From: Erythrobacter dokdonensis DSW-74 | GTDB lineage: Bacteria > Pseudomonadota > Alphaproteobacteria > Sphingomonadales > Sphingomonadaceae | DNA: 64,000 bases | Assembly (NCBI RefSeq): GCF_001677335.1 | Contig: NZ_LZYB01000008.1 | Coordinates: 124,001-188,000, forward strand | Direction of reading: 5' to 3' | Part shown: positions 36,205 to 46,500 of the stretch, one piece after another | Position numbering within the stretch: the first letter of the stretch is position 1 | Layout of the letters: each line of letters opens with the position of its first letter | The notes under the pieces: generated by a model | What the model was told of the DNA's origin: nothing | Database searches by the model: none | What the model saw: only the letters and a program-made list of their open reading frames with translations | Made by a program: the position numbers and the translations under genes

Positions 36205-37863
36205 TTACTCCCCGCGCACCCTGACCCCGCCGATCCACACCTGCATGATCTTGGTCTGGCGGATTTCATCGGGCGAGGCGAACAGCGGGTCGCGGTCGAC
36301 CAGCAGGAAATCGGCACGTTCGCCGGGCACCAGCCTGCCGAAGCGGCCCTCGGCAAATCCGGCGAAAGCGGCATCGGCAGTGAACCCTGCCAGCGCCGTC
36401 TCGCGGCTCACCGTCTCCTGCGGAAGCCATCCACCGAAAGGCTCGCCCTTGGCATCGGTGCGGCTGATTGCGGCGGCCATTCCGGCAAAGGGATCGGCCG
36501 GCTCCACCGGCGCATCCGAGCCGAAGGCCAAGCGCCCGCCGACCTTGAGCACGCTGCGCCAAGGATAGGCGCCCTCGAGCCGGTCCGGCCCCAGCCGCAC
36601 TTCGGCCATCAACCGGTCTGAGGTCTGGTGCAGCGGCTGCATCGAGGCGATCACGCCATGCTTGCCTAGCAGCGGCAGGTCTGCCGGATCGACGATCTGC
36701 GCATGTTCGATCCGCCAGCGCCGGTCGCCGTCATAGGTCTCGGCCAGTTCCTCGACCGCAGCCAGCACCTCGGCATTGGCGGCATCGCCGATAGCGTGCA
36801 CGGCGGTCTGGAAATTGTCCATCGCGGCGCGACTCATCAGGTTTCTGAGCTGTGCGGGCGTGAGCAGCGGGAGGCCCTTCGCACCCGGATCATCGTGATA
36901 GGGCTCCTTCAGGCTCGCCCCGCGCGATCCCAGAGCACCATCAAGATAGAGCTTGATCCCGCCCATGCGCAGGCGATCGTCATAAAGCCATCGCGAGGGA
37001 CCGGAGCCGGCGACAAGTTCGAGTGTCTCGAACCCGTCGGCATAGGCCATGATGCGGATTTGCAGCCGCCCCGCATCGCCCGCGCGGCGGAAGGTGGTCC
37101 AGTCGGCCATTTCGGTGCCCATGTCGGCAACCGCCGTCACGCCGTAGCCCAGCAGCACTTCCTGCGCCTTGGCGAAGGCAAGATCACGGTCTTCGGGGCG
37201 GGGCGGGGGGACGACCTCCTCGATCAGCGCCATCGCCTTGTCCACGAACACACCCGAAGGATTGCCTCTGGCATCGCGGATTACCTTGCCGCCCGCCGGA
37301 TCGGGCGTTTTTGCAGTCACCCCGGCGGTCTGGATTGCGAGGCTGTTGGCCCACTTGGCGTGATTATCCGCGCGCTCGAGCCACACCGGACGATCGGCCA
37401 CCACGGCATCGAGCTCGGCAGCGGTCGGAAAGCGCCCGAGGCCCCATTTCTCCTGGTTCCAGCCACGTCCGAGGATCCACGGGCGACCCGGGTTCTCCCC
37501 GGCAAACGTTCGGATCCTTGCCAGTGCGTCCTCGAGCGAGGTCGTGTCCGACAGGTCCAGCGTCAGCGCGGCAAAGCCGATATCCATGACATGCACATGG
37601 GCATCGATCATGCCGGGCAGCATCACCCGCCCTTCGCCATCGAGGCGGTAATCGACCCGTGGGCGCTCTTCGCCACGCGCCAGCACCTGCACGACCTTGC
37701 CGTCATCGTCGAATACAAGGCCGGTAAAGCGTAGGACCTTGCCTTCCGCGTCGATGGTCACCCCGTCGACATTGTCGACCAGCGTGTCGGCCAGGGCAGG
37801 CGCGGCGAGAGCAAGAAGCGAGGTGGCGAGAACAGCTCTGAGCGTGAGACGAAGCATGATCAT
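36205..37863 (-). CDS. Exported amidohydrolase (YtcJ-like)
   Basis: A 552-residue metal-dependent amidohydrolase of the YtcJ/imidazolonepropionase-like group with a signal peptide (about 1-25, ending APALA). The first metal motif is GMIDAHVHVMDIG; later HAIGDAAN, RIEHAQIV and FGSDAPVEPADPF complete the metal and substrate sites. Substrate unknown. The start at 37863 overlaps the stop of the upstream dehydrogenase gene (ATGA-type overlap), giving a two-gene operon; a second ATG two codons in is an alternative. Confidence 0.92.
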   Translation of the reverse strand: MIMLRLTLRAVLATSLLALAAPALADTLVDNVDGVTIDAEGKVLRFTGLVFDDDGKVVQVLARGEERPRVDYRLDGEGRVMLPGMIDAHVHVMDIGFAALTLDLSDTTSLEDALARIRTFAGENPGRPWILGRGWNQEKWGLGRFPTAAELDAVVADRPVWLERADNHAKWANSLAIQTAGVTAKTPDPAGGKVIRDARGNPSGVFVDKAMALIEEVVPPPRPEDRDLAFAKAQEVLLGYGVTAVADMGTEMADWTTFRRAGDAGRLQIRIMAYADGFETLELVAGSGPSRWLYDDRLRMGGIKLYLDGALGSRGASLKEPYHDDPGAKGLPLLTPAQLRNLMSRAAMDNFQTAVHAIGDAANAEVLAAVEELAETYDGDRRWRIEHAQIVDPADLPLLGKHGVIASMQPLHQTSDRLMAEVRLGPDRLEGAYPWRSVLKVGGRLAFGSDAPVEPADPFAGMAAAISRTDAKGEPFGGWLPQETVSRETALAGFTADAAFAGFAEGRFGRLVPGERADFLLVDRDPLFASPDEIRQTKIMQVWIGGVRVRGE

Positions 37864-38768
37864 CCTTCCTCGGGAACACGGCGCGGCAGGCGGGTGATGA
37901 GCGCGCTGGTATCCTTGCGCCCGCCGCCTGCGGCCTGCACGTCGGCATAGAACTGGTCGACCAGCGCGGTAACCGGTGCGGCAAGGCCCAGCCTGCGCGC
38001 CTCGGCCAGCGCATAGCCCAGATCCTTGCGCATCCAGTCGACCGCGAAGCCGAAGTCGAATTCGCCTTTTGTCATCGTCGTCCAGCGGTTGTCCATCTGC
38101 CAGCTTTGTGCAGCGCCGCCGGAAATGGCTTCGTATGTCCTGTCGACATCAAGCCCCGCCGCCTCCGCTAGTCGCACCGCTTCGGAAAGCCCCGCGAGCA
38201 CGCCCGCGATTGCCATCTGGTTGGCCATCTTCGCGGTCTGTCCCGCGCCCGCAGCGCCGACATGGACAATGGCCTTGGCGTAGGCTTCCATCACCGGACG
38301 CGCGCGGGCAAGGTCGTCAGCGCTGCCGCCGCACATGATCGCGAGCTGTCCGTTGACGGCGCCTGCCTCTCCGCCGCTGACCGGGGCATCGACGAATCCG
38401 ATACCCCTGGCAGCGCAGGATCGGGCCAGGCTTCGCGCCATGTCCGCCGAAGTGGTGGTATGATCGACCAGCAGGCTGCCCGGTGCCATGGATGCCAGCA
38501 CGCCCGCCTCGCCGGTTGTGACTTCGGCCAGATCCTCATCGTTACCCACGCAGGTAAACACGATATCCGAACCGGGTGCACTGTCGGCCGGGCTTGGAGC
38601 GAAGGCAATGTCCAGCCCTTCAGCCGCCCAGATTTCGCGCCATTTGTCGGCGCGCTCAGGCGAGCGGTTATAGGCGGTGACACGGTGTCCGGCGCGGGCG
38701 AGGTGGCCTGCCATCGGCCCTCCCATGACCCCGAGCCCGATAAAGGCGATGCTGATCGGTGCGCTCAT
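37860..38768 (-). CDS. NAD(P)-dependent beta-hydroxyacid dehydrogenase (3-hydroxyisobutyrate dehydrogenase-like)
   Basis: A 302-residue dehydrogenase. N-terminal Rossmann motif FIGLGVMGGPMAGHLARAGH, substrate-binding DAPVSGGEAGAVNGQL and the catalytic lysine region GAGQTAKMANQM are the family signatures. Candidates are 3-hydroxyisobutyrate dehydrogenase (valine breakdown) or tartronate semialdehyde reductase-like enzymes; the context does not decide. Start at 38768 leaves the Rossmann motif about 6 residues in, as usual. Operon with the amidohydrolase downstream. Confidence 0.92.
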   Translation of the reverse strand: MSAPISIAFIGLGVMGGPMAGHLARAGHRVTAYNRSPERADKWREIWAAEGLDIAFAPSPADSAPGSDIVFTCVGNDEDLAEVTTGEAGVLASMAPGSLLVDHTTTSADMARSLARSCAARGIGFVDAPVSGGEAGAVNGQLAIMCGGSADDLARARPVMEAYAKAIVHVGAAGAGQTAKMANQMAIAGVLAGLSEAVRLAEAAGLDVDRTYEAISGGAAQSWQMDNRWTTMTKGEFDFGFAVDWMRKDLGYALAEARRLGLAAPVTALVDQFYADVQAAGGGRKDTSALITRLPRRVPEEG

Positions 38769-38902
38769 GCCGCGAGGCCCTAATCGCAATTGCGCGCTGT
38801 GCCAATGCAAAGGAGGGGCAGGGGCAAGGCAAGCATTTCTTGGGCGGGGGGATGTGTTTGGAATTGCCCTTGCCGCAGGGGAAGGCTAGCGCGGCGCGCA
38901 TC

Positions 38903-40168
38903 ATGACTGCGCCTGCAACCTCCGCCGCTTCGCCGGTACGGCCCGCCGCCACCCCGGCCGATCTCACCCTTGATGACGTGCGCGCCGCCGCTGCTCGCAT
39001 AGCAGGCGCGGTGGTCGAAACGCCGATGATGCATTCGATCACCCTGTCCGAGATCACCGGCGCCGACATCTGGCTGAAGTTCGAGAATCTCCAGTTCACC
39101 GCTGCTTACAAGGAACGCGGCGCGCTGAATGCCTTGCTCCAGCTGACGGACGAACAGCGCGCACGCGGTGTGATCGCGGCTTCGGCGGGCAACCATTCGC
39201 AGGGGCTTTCCTATCATGGCACCCGGCTCGGCGTGCCCGTCACCATCGTCATGCCGCGCACCACACCGACGGTGAAGGTGATGCAGACCGAAAGTGTCGG
39301 CGGCAAGGTGGTGCTGGAGGGCGAGACATTCGACGAGGCCTACGCCCACGCTCGCCGGCTGGAGGGTGAGATGGGACTGACCTTCGTCCATCCCTTCGAT
39401 GATCCGCATGTGGCCGCGGGCGCCGGCACGGTTGCGCTTGAGATGTTCGACGTGAAGAGCGATCTCGATTGCATCGTCACTCCGATCGGCGGAGGGGGGC
39501 TGATTTCCGGCATGGCGACGGTCGCCAAGGCGCTCAATCCGGCGATGGAAGTGGTTGGCGTGCAGGCCGCGCTGTTCCCGAGCATGTTCGACCGGATCAA
39601 GGGCCAGAACTTGCCGTGCGGCGGCGATACGCTGGCAGAAGGCATCGCGGTCAAGAAGCCGGGCGAATTCACCGCTCAGGTGATCGCCGATCGCGTCGAC
39701 GACATCCTGCTGGTCGATGAGCCTGCGCTGGAAAAGGCAGTGGCGCTGCTTTTGCAGATAGAGAAGACCGTGGTCGAAGGCGCGGGCGCGGCGGGCCTTG
39801 CGGCGGTGCTCAGCAATCCCGCGCGCTTCGCGGGCAAGAGCATCGGGCTGGTGCTGTGCGGCGGCAATATCGATACCCGCCTGCTCGCGAACGTGCTGCT
39901 GCGCGATCTTGCCAGGCAGGGTCGCCTGGCGCGGCTGCGCATTACCTTGCAGGACCGTCCGGGCGCGCTGTTCAAGGTGATGCGCCTGTTCGACGAGCAC
40001 AATGTCAACATCATCGAGATCTATCACCAGCGCATCTTCACCACCCTGCCGGCCAAGGGTCTTATCACCGATATCGAATGCGAGGCGCGCGATGCGGAGC
40101 AGGTCGAGCGGCTGGTCGAAGGCCTGAGGGCCAAGGGCTATTCGGTTCAGATGGTCGAACTGGGCTGA
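38903..40168 (+). CDS. ilvA: Threonine ammonia-lyase with ACT domain
   Basis: A 421-residue PLP enzyme converting threonine to 2-oxobutanoate, the entry to isoleucine synthesis. The PLP lysine is Lys70 in AAYKERGALNALL, the phosphate-binding loop is TPIGGGGLISGM, and a C-terminal ACT-like domain (about 340-421, LRITLQDRPGALFKVMRLFDEHNVNIIEI) provides the regulatory site. The single ACT domain and length fit the shorter (catabolic-type) form. Start at 38903 is chosen from the family N-terminus; earlier in-frame codons encode non-conserved sequence. Confidence 0.94.
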   Translation: MTAPATSAASPVRPAATPADLTLDDVRAAAARIAGAVVETPMMHSITLSEITGADIWLKFENLQFTAAYKERGALNALLQLTDEQRARGVIAASAGNHSQGLSYHGTRLGVPVTIVMPRTTPTVKVMQTESVGGKVVLEGETFDEAYAHARRLEGEMGLTFVHPFDDPHVAAGAGTVALEMFDVKSDLDCIVTPIGGGGLISGMATVAKALNPAMEVVGVQAALFPSMFDRIKGQNLPCGGDTLAEGIAVKKPGEFTAQVIADRVDDILLVDEPALEKAVALLLQIEKTVVEGAGAAGLAAVLSNPARFAGKSIGLVLCGGNIDTRLLANVLLRDLARQGRLARLRITLQDRPGALFKVMRLFDEHNVNIIEIYHQRIFTTLPAKGLITDIECEARDAEQVERLVEGLRAKGYSVQMVELG

Positions 40169-40353
40169 TCCTGGCGGACGCAGCAAGGCGCCTTTGCACC
40201 ATTCCGGCCCATGTTGATGCGACAGGGTGTGCCGGCTGCGGCATTATTCGCATGATTTCGTGGTTAAGGGACTTTTACCGCGGGCCGCGTGCAGGCATAA
40301 CCTTTCGGTAACACTTGCCCGAACGATTCACGCCAAGAGGACAGAGCCCGCCA

Positions 40354-41199
40354 GTGACGGCCCCGATCCGCTTTCCCCGGTTTTTCGTGACCAGCCCGGC
40401 CCCGTGCCCCTATCTGCCGGGCCGGAGCGAGCGCAAGGTCTTTACCGAGCTCAAGGGCGCGCACGCGGATCAGCTTAACGAGGCGCTCGGGCGAATCGGT
40501 TTCCGCCGTAGCCAGACGGTCGCCTACCGGCCTTCCTGTCTTGATTGTCAGGCCTGTGTTTCCGTGCGGGTCGTGGCGGGCGAATTCCGTCCCTCGCCGA
40601 GCCAGAAGCGCGATCTGAAGCGCAACAGCGATCTGATTGTGACCGAATGTCGCCCCTGGGCCACCGACGAGCAGTTCGAGCTGCTGGCGCGCTATCTCGG
40701 CCAGCGACATCCGGATGGCGGGATGGCGGCGATGGACGAGCTCGACTACGCCGACATGATCGAGCATACCCCGGTCAACAGCGTGGTGACCGAGTATCGC
40801 GAACCTGATGCGCGCGGCCGGCCGGGGCGACTGGTTGGGGCCTGCCTGACCGATCGTCAGGGTGACGGTCTGTCGATGATCTATTCCTTCTACGAGCCCG
40901 ACCATAAGACCCGGGTGGGCCTTGGCAATTTCATCATCCTCGATCACATCCGGCGCGCTGCGGCCGAAGGTCTGCCCTATGTCTATCTCGGCTACTGGGT
41001 GGAAGGCAGCCCGCGGATGCAGTACAAGATCCGCTACCGCCCGATGGAGCGGTTGACGCGAGAAGGCTGGCAGCTGATGGATCCCGACGAACAGCACCGG
41101 TTGATCGCCGCGGCAACAGCGCCGCGCCAGCCGCAGGATGCGCCGCTGGCCGGTGCCCGAGGCAAGGATGGGCAGCCTGTCAAGTTCCCGGGCAGCTGA
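40354..41199 (+). CDS. bpt: Aspartate/glutamate leucyltransferase (N-degron tagging)
   Basis: A 281-residue GNAT-fold transferase that adds Leu to N-terminal Asp/Glu, marking proteins for ClpS/ClpAP. It has the N-terminal Cys-rich ATE domain ([24 protein letters not shown], then [16 protein letters not shown]) and the C-terminal domain [21 protein letters not shown] and [19 protein letters not shown] start at 40354 matches the usual family N-terminus ([14 protein letters not shown]); a TTG at 40315 is a weaker choice. The preceding 185 bases contain no recognised element. Its 3' end overlaps tamA by 32 bases. Confidence 0.93.
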   Translation: MTAPIRFPRFFVTSPAPCPYLPGRSERKVFTELKGAHADQLNEALGRIGFRRSQTVAYRPSCLDCQACVSVRVVAGEFRPSPSQKRDLKRNSDLIVTECRPWATDEQFELLARYLGQRHPDGGMAAMDELDYADMIEHTPVNSVVTEYREPDARGRPGRLVGACLTDRQGDGLSMIYSFYEPDHKTRVGLGNFIILDHIRRAAAEGLPYVYLGYWVEGSPRMQYKIRYRPMERLTREGWQLMDPDEQHRLIAAATAPRQPQDAPLAGARGKDGQPVKFPGS

Positions 41200-43531
41200 G
41201 CCAAGCCATCGCCTGAAACATGGTTTCGTGCTCGCGACCGCTCTGAGTCCGGCAGCACTGCTGCTGTCCATGCAGCCTGCATGGGCGCAGGCTCCAGCGC
41301 CTGAAACGCTCGCCACGCAGGCGGGGCCCGATGTTCCGGCTGATGGTGGCGCACCGTCACCGCAACCAGTCGAACCGCTGCCCGAACCCGCGCCGGTGCC
41401 TCGTACGCTGGACGAGTTGATACCGCCCGCTGCGGTCGATGATCCCGAAAGTTGGGCAACATTGGGAGCGCCCGATCGCCCCGGCGTTTCACCCGAAACA
41501 GGCGACAGCCAGCCCGAAACCGCAGGAAATGTGGTTGAAATGCCCGAAGCCGGTGCCGAATTCCTGCCTCCGCCTGCCGAGAGGCTGCAGCCCGCGCTCG
41601 ACGCCGCCTTCACCGATTTCACCGTTGCGGTGCCCGAACCGCTCGCGCCTGACCCGGAAGTGGAGGCGCTGGCGAGCCTTGCCCAGCAGTTGATCGGAGA
41701 ATCGCCAGAGCTAGAGGATGTAAGGGTCGGTAATACGCTGGTGCTAGGCTTCCCAGCCGCACCCGATGCCTTTCCCGAACGCCGCGAATTCATCGAGCGC
41801 TTCCGCGAATTGTCCACCCTGCGCCAGCTTGACGGTGACAAGGACGGTGCTCCCCAGGTCGCGGCGCGCGCGCGGGCCGACGAGGAATTGCTCGGCGAGA
41901 TGTTGCGCACCTATGGCTATTATGGCGGCGAGGTTGTCCGGCAGCTTTCCGGTGGACGGCGGGCGCGCGGTGACGAGGGCGATGCCAATGGCAGCGTCGC
42001 AAGCGAGCCGAGCGTGCGCTACGATCTCCTCCCCGGCACGCGCTACGCCTTCGGATCAATCAACTTCGGCCCGCTCGAACGCCTATCGGAAACCGATTCC
42101 AAGCGGCTGCGGGCAGCATTCGGCATTGCGCCGGGCGATCCGCTCTACGCCGACCGTATCGTCGACCGCGAGCTGGAACTGCGCGTGGCGCTGGGAGAGA
42201 CCGGCTATCCCTTCGCCACGGTGGCCGAACCCGAATTGCTGATTGATCATGCCCGCCAGGAGGGGGACCTGACGCTGGCGGTGGAGCCGGCCGGACAATA
42301 TGCGTTCGGCCAGGTCGTCAGCGGCGATCCTTCCTTCCTCTCCGGTCGCCACCTGGCCCGCATCGCCCGATTCGCGCCGGGGGACATCTATCGCCAGAGC
42401 CTCGAGACCGATCTGCGCCGCGCGATCATCGCCACGGGCCTCGTCTCCAGTGTTACCGTCACTCCGCGCGAAGTCGCTCCCCCGGCCGATGGTGAGCCGG
42501 GCGAAGTCGCGCTCGACGTGGACTTCGAACGCGCGCCGGTGCGCACCATAGCAGGTGCGATCGGTTACGGTACCGAGGACGGCTTCAAGGTCGAGGGCCG
42601 CTGGGAGCACCGCAACCTGTTCCCGCCGGAAGGTGCGCTGCGGCTGCGCGGCATTCTCGGCACGCGCGAGGCGCTCGCCAGCATCGGCGTGCGGCGCAAC
42701 AACTTCCGCGGTCGTGACCAGGTGCTGACGGCCGATCTGTTCGCCAGCGACATCAAGACCCTGGCCGTGGACTCGCGCGGGTTCGGGATGCGTGCCACCT
42801 TCGAAAAGGTATCGAACATCCTGTTCCAGAAGCCGGTTAGCTGGCAGCTGGGCGGCGAATTGCTCTACACTGACGAGCGCAACCGGCTGGCGCGCAATTC
42901 CACGATCCAGCTGCCGCGCCAGGCCTTCCTCATCGGCGGCGTGTTCGGCAGCCTGACCCTCGACGAAAGTGACGATCTGCTTGACCCTTCGAGCGGCTAC
43001 CGCGCCACCATGTTCGTTGCGCCCGAGGTTTCACGGTCCGAGGGGCGCGAGGTGTTCTACCTGCGCGCCCAGGCCGATGCGAGCTATTACAAATCGCTAG
43101 GCGCCGCCGTGCTCGCGGGGAGGGTGCGCGCGGCGACCATTCAGGGCGCCCGGTTCTTCGAAATCGCGCCATCGCGCAGGCTCTATGCCGGTGGCGGGGG
43201 ATCGGTGCGCGGTTACGGTTTTCAGGGTGTCGGTCCAGTCAATGATCGCGGAGAGCCGACCGGCGGCGGCTCGCTGGTCGAGGTCTCGGTTGAAGCGCGG
43301 ATCGAGACCCCGCTGCTGGGCGGCGCCGTCGAAGTGGTGCCTTTTTTCGATGCCGGTACGGTCAGCCTCGGCAGCACGCCCGATTTCCGTTTTATCAAGT
43401 ACGGCGCTGGGCTCGGCGTACGCTACAAGACCACCTTCGGCCCGATCCGCGTCGATGTGGCAACCCCGTTGAACCCCGGGCAGTTCGATAGCCCTGTGGT
43501 AGTCTATGTCAGTCTCGGGCAGGCGTTCTGA
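41168..43531 (+). CDS. tamA: Outer-membrane translocation/assembly protein TamA (BamA family)
   Basis: A 787-residue Omp85-family protein. The signal peptide follows a basic stretch ([14 protein letters not shown], cleaving near AWAQA). A Pro/Glu/Ala-rich region of about 150 residues follows, then POTRA-like domains (about 170-420; [48 protein letters not shown]) and a C-terminal 16-strand barrel with the conserved [16 protein letters not shown] motif, ending YVSLGQAF. Downstream overlap with tamB (TGATG) supports the TamA assignment over BamA. The start lies inside bpt; it is favoured because it keeps the basic n-region of the signal peptide. The long Pro-rich insert before the POTRAs is larger than usual. 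Confidence 0.9.
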   Translation: MGSLSSSRAAEPSHRLKHGFVLATALSPAALLLSMQPAWAQAPAPETLATQAGPDVPADGGAPSPQPVEPLPEPAPVPRTLDELIPPAAVDDPESWATLGAPDRPGVSPETGDSQPETAGNVVEMPEAGAEFLPPPAERLQPALDAAFTDFTVAVPEPLAPDPEVEALASLAQQLIGESPELEDVRVGNTLVLGFPAAPDAFPERREFIERFRELSTLRQLDGDKDGAPQVAARARADEELLGEMLRTYGYYGGEVVRQLSGGRRARGDEGDANGSVASEPSVRYDLLPGTRYAFGSINFGPLERLSETDSKRLRAAFGIAPGDPLYADRIVDRELELRVALGETGYPFATVAEPELLIDHARQEGDLTLAVEPAGQYAFGQVVSGDPSFLSGRHLARIARFAPGDIYRQSLETDLRRAIIATGLVSSVTVTPREVAPPADGEPGEVALDVDFERAPVRTIAGAIGYGTEDGFKVEGRWEHRNLFPPEGALRLRGILGTREALASIGVRRNNFRGRDQVLTADLFASDIKTLAVDSRGFGMRATFEKVSNILFQKPVSWQLGGELLYTDERNRLARNSTIQLPRQAFLIGGVFGSLTLDESDDLLDPSSGYRATMFVAPEVSRSEGREVFYLRAQADASYYKSLGAAVLAGRVRAATIQGARFFEIAPSRRLYAGGGGSVRGYGFQGVGPVNDRGEPTGGGSLVEVSVEARIETPLLGGAVEVVPFFDAGTVSLGSTPDFRFIKYGAGLGVRYKTTFGPIRVDVATPLNPGQFDSPVVVYVSLGQAF

Positions 43532-46500
43532 TGAGCGTGGCTGACGATCTTTCCCCCGACCTTGCAAGCGACGATCCGCCCGCGCGCGCCAAGCGCGTCT
43601 GGGCCAAGCGGCTGGGCTGGGCGCTGGCGCTGCTGCTTGCCCCGCTGGTGCTGGTGGCCGGCTTTCTCTCCACTCCCATCGGCAAACGTTTCATCGCCGA
43701 CCAGATCGCAGCGGTGGCCCCTGCTTCGGGATTGCGCTTCACCGTCGGCCGGATCGAGGGCGACGTCTACCGCACGGCGATGCTGCGCGACGTGCGGGTG
43801 AGCGATCCCCAAGGCGTGTTTCTCACCATTCCGGAAGTGGCGCTCGACTGGCGTCCGCTCAACTGGCTGTGGAGCGGGCTCGACATCCGCGAGGTCACCG
43901 CGCGGCGCGGTCGGCTGACGCGTCTGCCCGAATTGCTCCCCGGTGATCCCGATGCGCCGCTGCTGCCCGATTTCGACATTCGCATCGATCGGCTCGCGAT
44001 CGAGGGTCTCGTGATCGGAGAGGGGGTCGCCACCTCACGGGCCGAACAGGCCGACCTGCAGGCGAGAGTCGATATCCGCGCAGGCCGTGTGTTGATCGAT
44101 GCCAAGGCGAAATTTGGCGCGCGTGACCGGTTTGCCCTGCTGCTTGATGCCGAGCCGGATGGCGACCGCTTTGATCTGGAGGCCGATTACCGCGCGCCCG
44201 CAGGAGGGGTGCTGGCAGGGCTCGCCGGTTTGGATGCCGGATATGATGCACGGGTAGCAGGTGACGGGACATGGCGGCGCTGGCGCGGCACAGCCGTCGC
44301 GCGGCAGCTGCCAAGCGAGGGCTCGGGGCCTGAGAGCCAGCCTGCCGTTGCCGCCTTCCGGATCAGCAATGATGCCGGCAAGTATGGCGTGCTCGGCCAG
44401 CTGCGGCCCCGCTTTGCATCCGACGATCTGGGCGCGCGCGCCTTGGGCGAGCGGGTGTCTCTCGCCGCCAGCTTCACGCTCGAGGACAGCGTGATGGAGG
44501 GCAAGGCTGCGCTGATCACGCGCGCTTTTGATCTGCGCGGGGCGGGCGTCGTCGACCTTGCCGAAAACGCGGTCGACGGCGCGCGCACCAGCCTGACGCT
44601 GCGCGATCCGGGGCTGCTGGGCGAAGACTGGCGCTTTGAGGATGCGCGCCTCGCCGCCGATCTGTCGGGGCGTTTCCGTGATCTCGCAATCGATCACCGT
44701 CTCTCGCTCGGACGGCTGCTGGCACCTGGAGTGGAGGCCGAAGACCTGGTGCAGGAAGGGCTGGCGCGCTTTGATGGTGACACCCTGTCCGTGCCTCTCG
44801 CGCTTACCGCCGCGCGGATCGTTACCGGCAACGCCCTTGCCGACCCGAGGCTGGTCAAGGGACGTGTGACAGGCACGCTGGTCTATGATCTCGCACGCCA
44901 GCGCCTCAGCGCCGATGCCGCGCGCATCGCCTTTCCGGGCTTGGAGGCCACGCTGGCGCTGCGCGGGGACATTCCCGCCGGCGCATATGCGCTGGCCGGA
45001 CCTGTCACCGCGCGCGGCCTGAAGGTCGACAAGGCGGGCGAAGTAACAGCCAATGCCAAGATCCTCGCCAAGTTCGGCCCAGCTGTCCCGTGGAGCCTGC
45101 GCGCCAATCTTGCCGGCGTATTGTCGAAGGTGAGCAATGCGACCCTCGCCGATCTGGCCGGGGAGCAAATCCGCTTCACGGGCTCGCTGGGCACGGGCGC
45201 GGACCAGCCGCTGGTGTTGCGCGACGTGGTGATCGCAAGCGCGAAGCTCGACGCGCGGCTCGACAGCAAGGTTGTTCCCGGCAGCGACGGCGCGCGGACC
45301 ACGCTCGCCGGCAGCGGGCGGCAGGCGCAGTATGGCCCCTTCACCATCGATGCCGAACTCGCCGCCGATGGACCGCGCGCCGTGCTGGTGCTGGCCGATC
45401 CCTATCCTGCGGCCGGGCTGCAGGATGTCCGCATCGCGCTCGCCCCCAGCGCTGAGGGTTTTGCACTCGACATCGAAGGCGGCTCGCTGCTCGGGCCGTT
45501 CGAGGGAAGGCTGGGCCTTATCCTCCCCGAAAGCGGGCCGACCCGGATCGGCATCGAGCAATTATCAGTTTACCGCACCAGGGTCTCGGGCGACGTGGTC
45601 CTGGACGAGGCCGGCGTCTCGGGCGATCTGGCGCTGGCGGGCGGCGGGCTCGACGGGACGGTGTCGTTCCGCCCGCAGAGCGGCGGCGCGCTGGGTTTTG
45701 CGGTCGACCTTGACGCCGACGATGCCGCCTTCGGCGGCAAGGTTCCAATCAGCATCGCGCGCGCCAGCATCCGCGCCACCGGTCGCTATGCCGAGGGCGA
45801 CACCCGCATCGATGCCGATATCAGCGGCGAGGGTCTGGCTTACGGTGCGCTCTACATTGCCAGCTTCACCGCCGATGCGAAGATCGCCGGAGGCAGGGGC
45901 AAGGTTACTGGCGGTATCGCCGGACGCCGGGCCGACCGGTTCGCGCTTACCTTCGATGCCGACGTGGCCCCGGACCGGATCGCCGCGGTGGCACGCGGGC
46001 AATATGCCGGAACTGCAATATCGATGCCGCGCCGCGCCGTGCTGACCCAGCAGGAGGGCGGCGGTTGGCGACTGGAGCAGACCCAGTTCGGCTTCGGCCG
46101 CGGCTATGCCATCGCCGAGGGGGTTCTGGGTGGGCAGGAGACCGCGCTGGAGGTCAAGTTCGCCCGTATGCCGCTGCGCCTGCTCGATCTAGCGGGGGGC
46201 GACCTCGGGCTTGGCGGGCAGCTTTCCGGCATCATCGACTACCGCCAGTTCGGCGACGGTCCGCCAAGCGCAAAGGCCCGGGTGCGCATCGACCGCTTCA
46301 GCCGCGCGGGACTTGTGCTCTCGTCCAAGCCGGTCGGCGTACTCGGTGTGATCGATCTCAACGCCGAACGGTTGACCGCGGCGGCCCGCCTCACCGAGGA
46401 TGACGCGCGGCTCGGCGATATCGCGGTCAGAATCACCGACTTTCCCGAGGATGGCAACATCGGCACGAAGCTGATGAACGGTCGCCTTGTGGCGCGGCTG

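Noticed and set aside
41485-41500. Second parS-like sequence CGTTTCACCCGAAACA
   Set aside because: Only 13 of 16 matches, with the central CACGTG broken, and inside tamA coding sequence. ParB is unlikely to bind.
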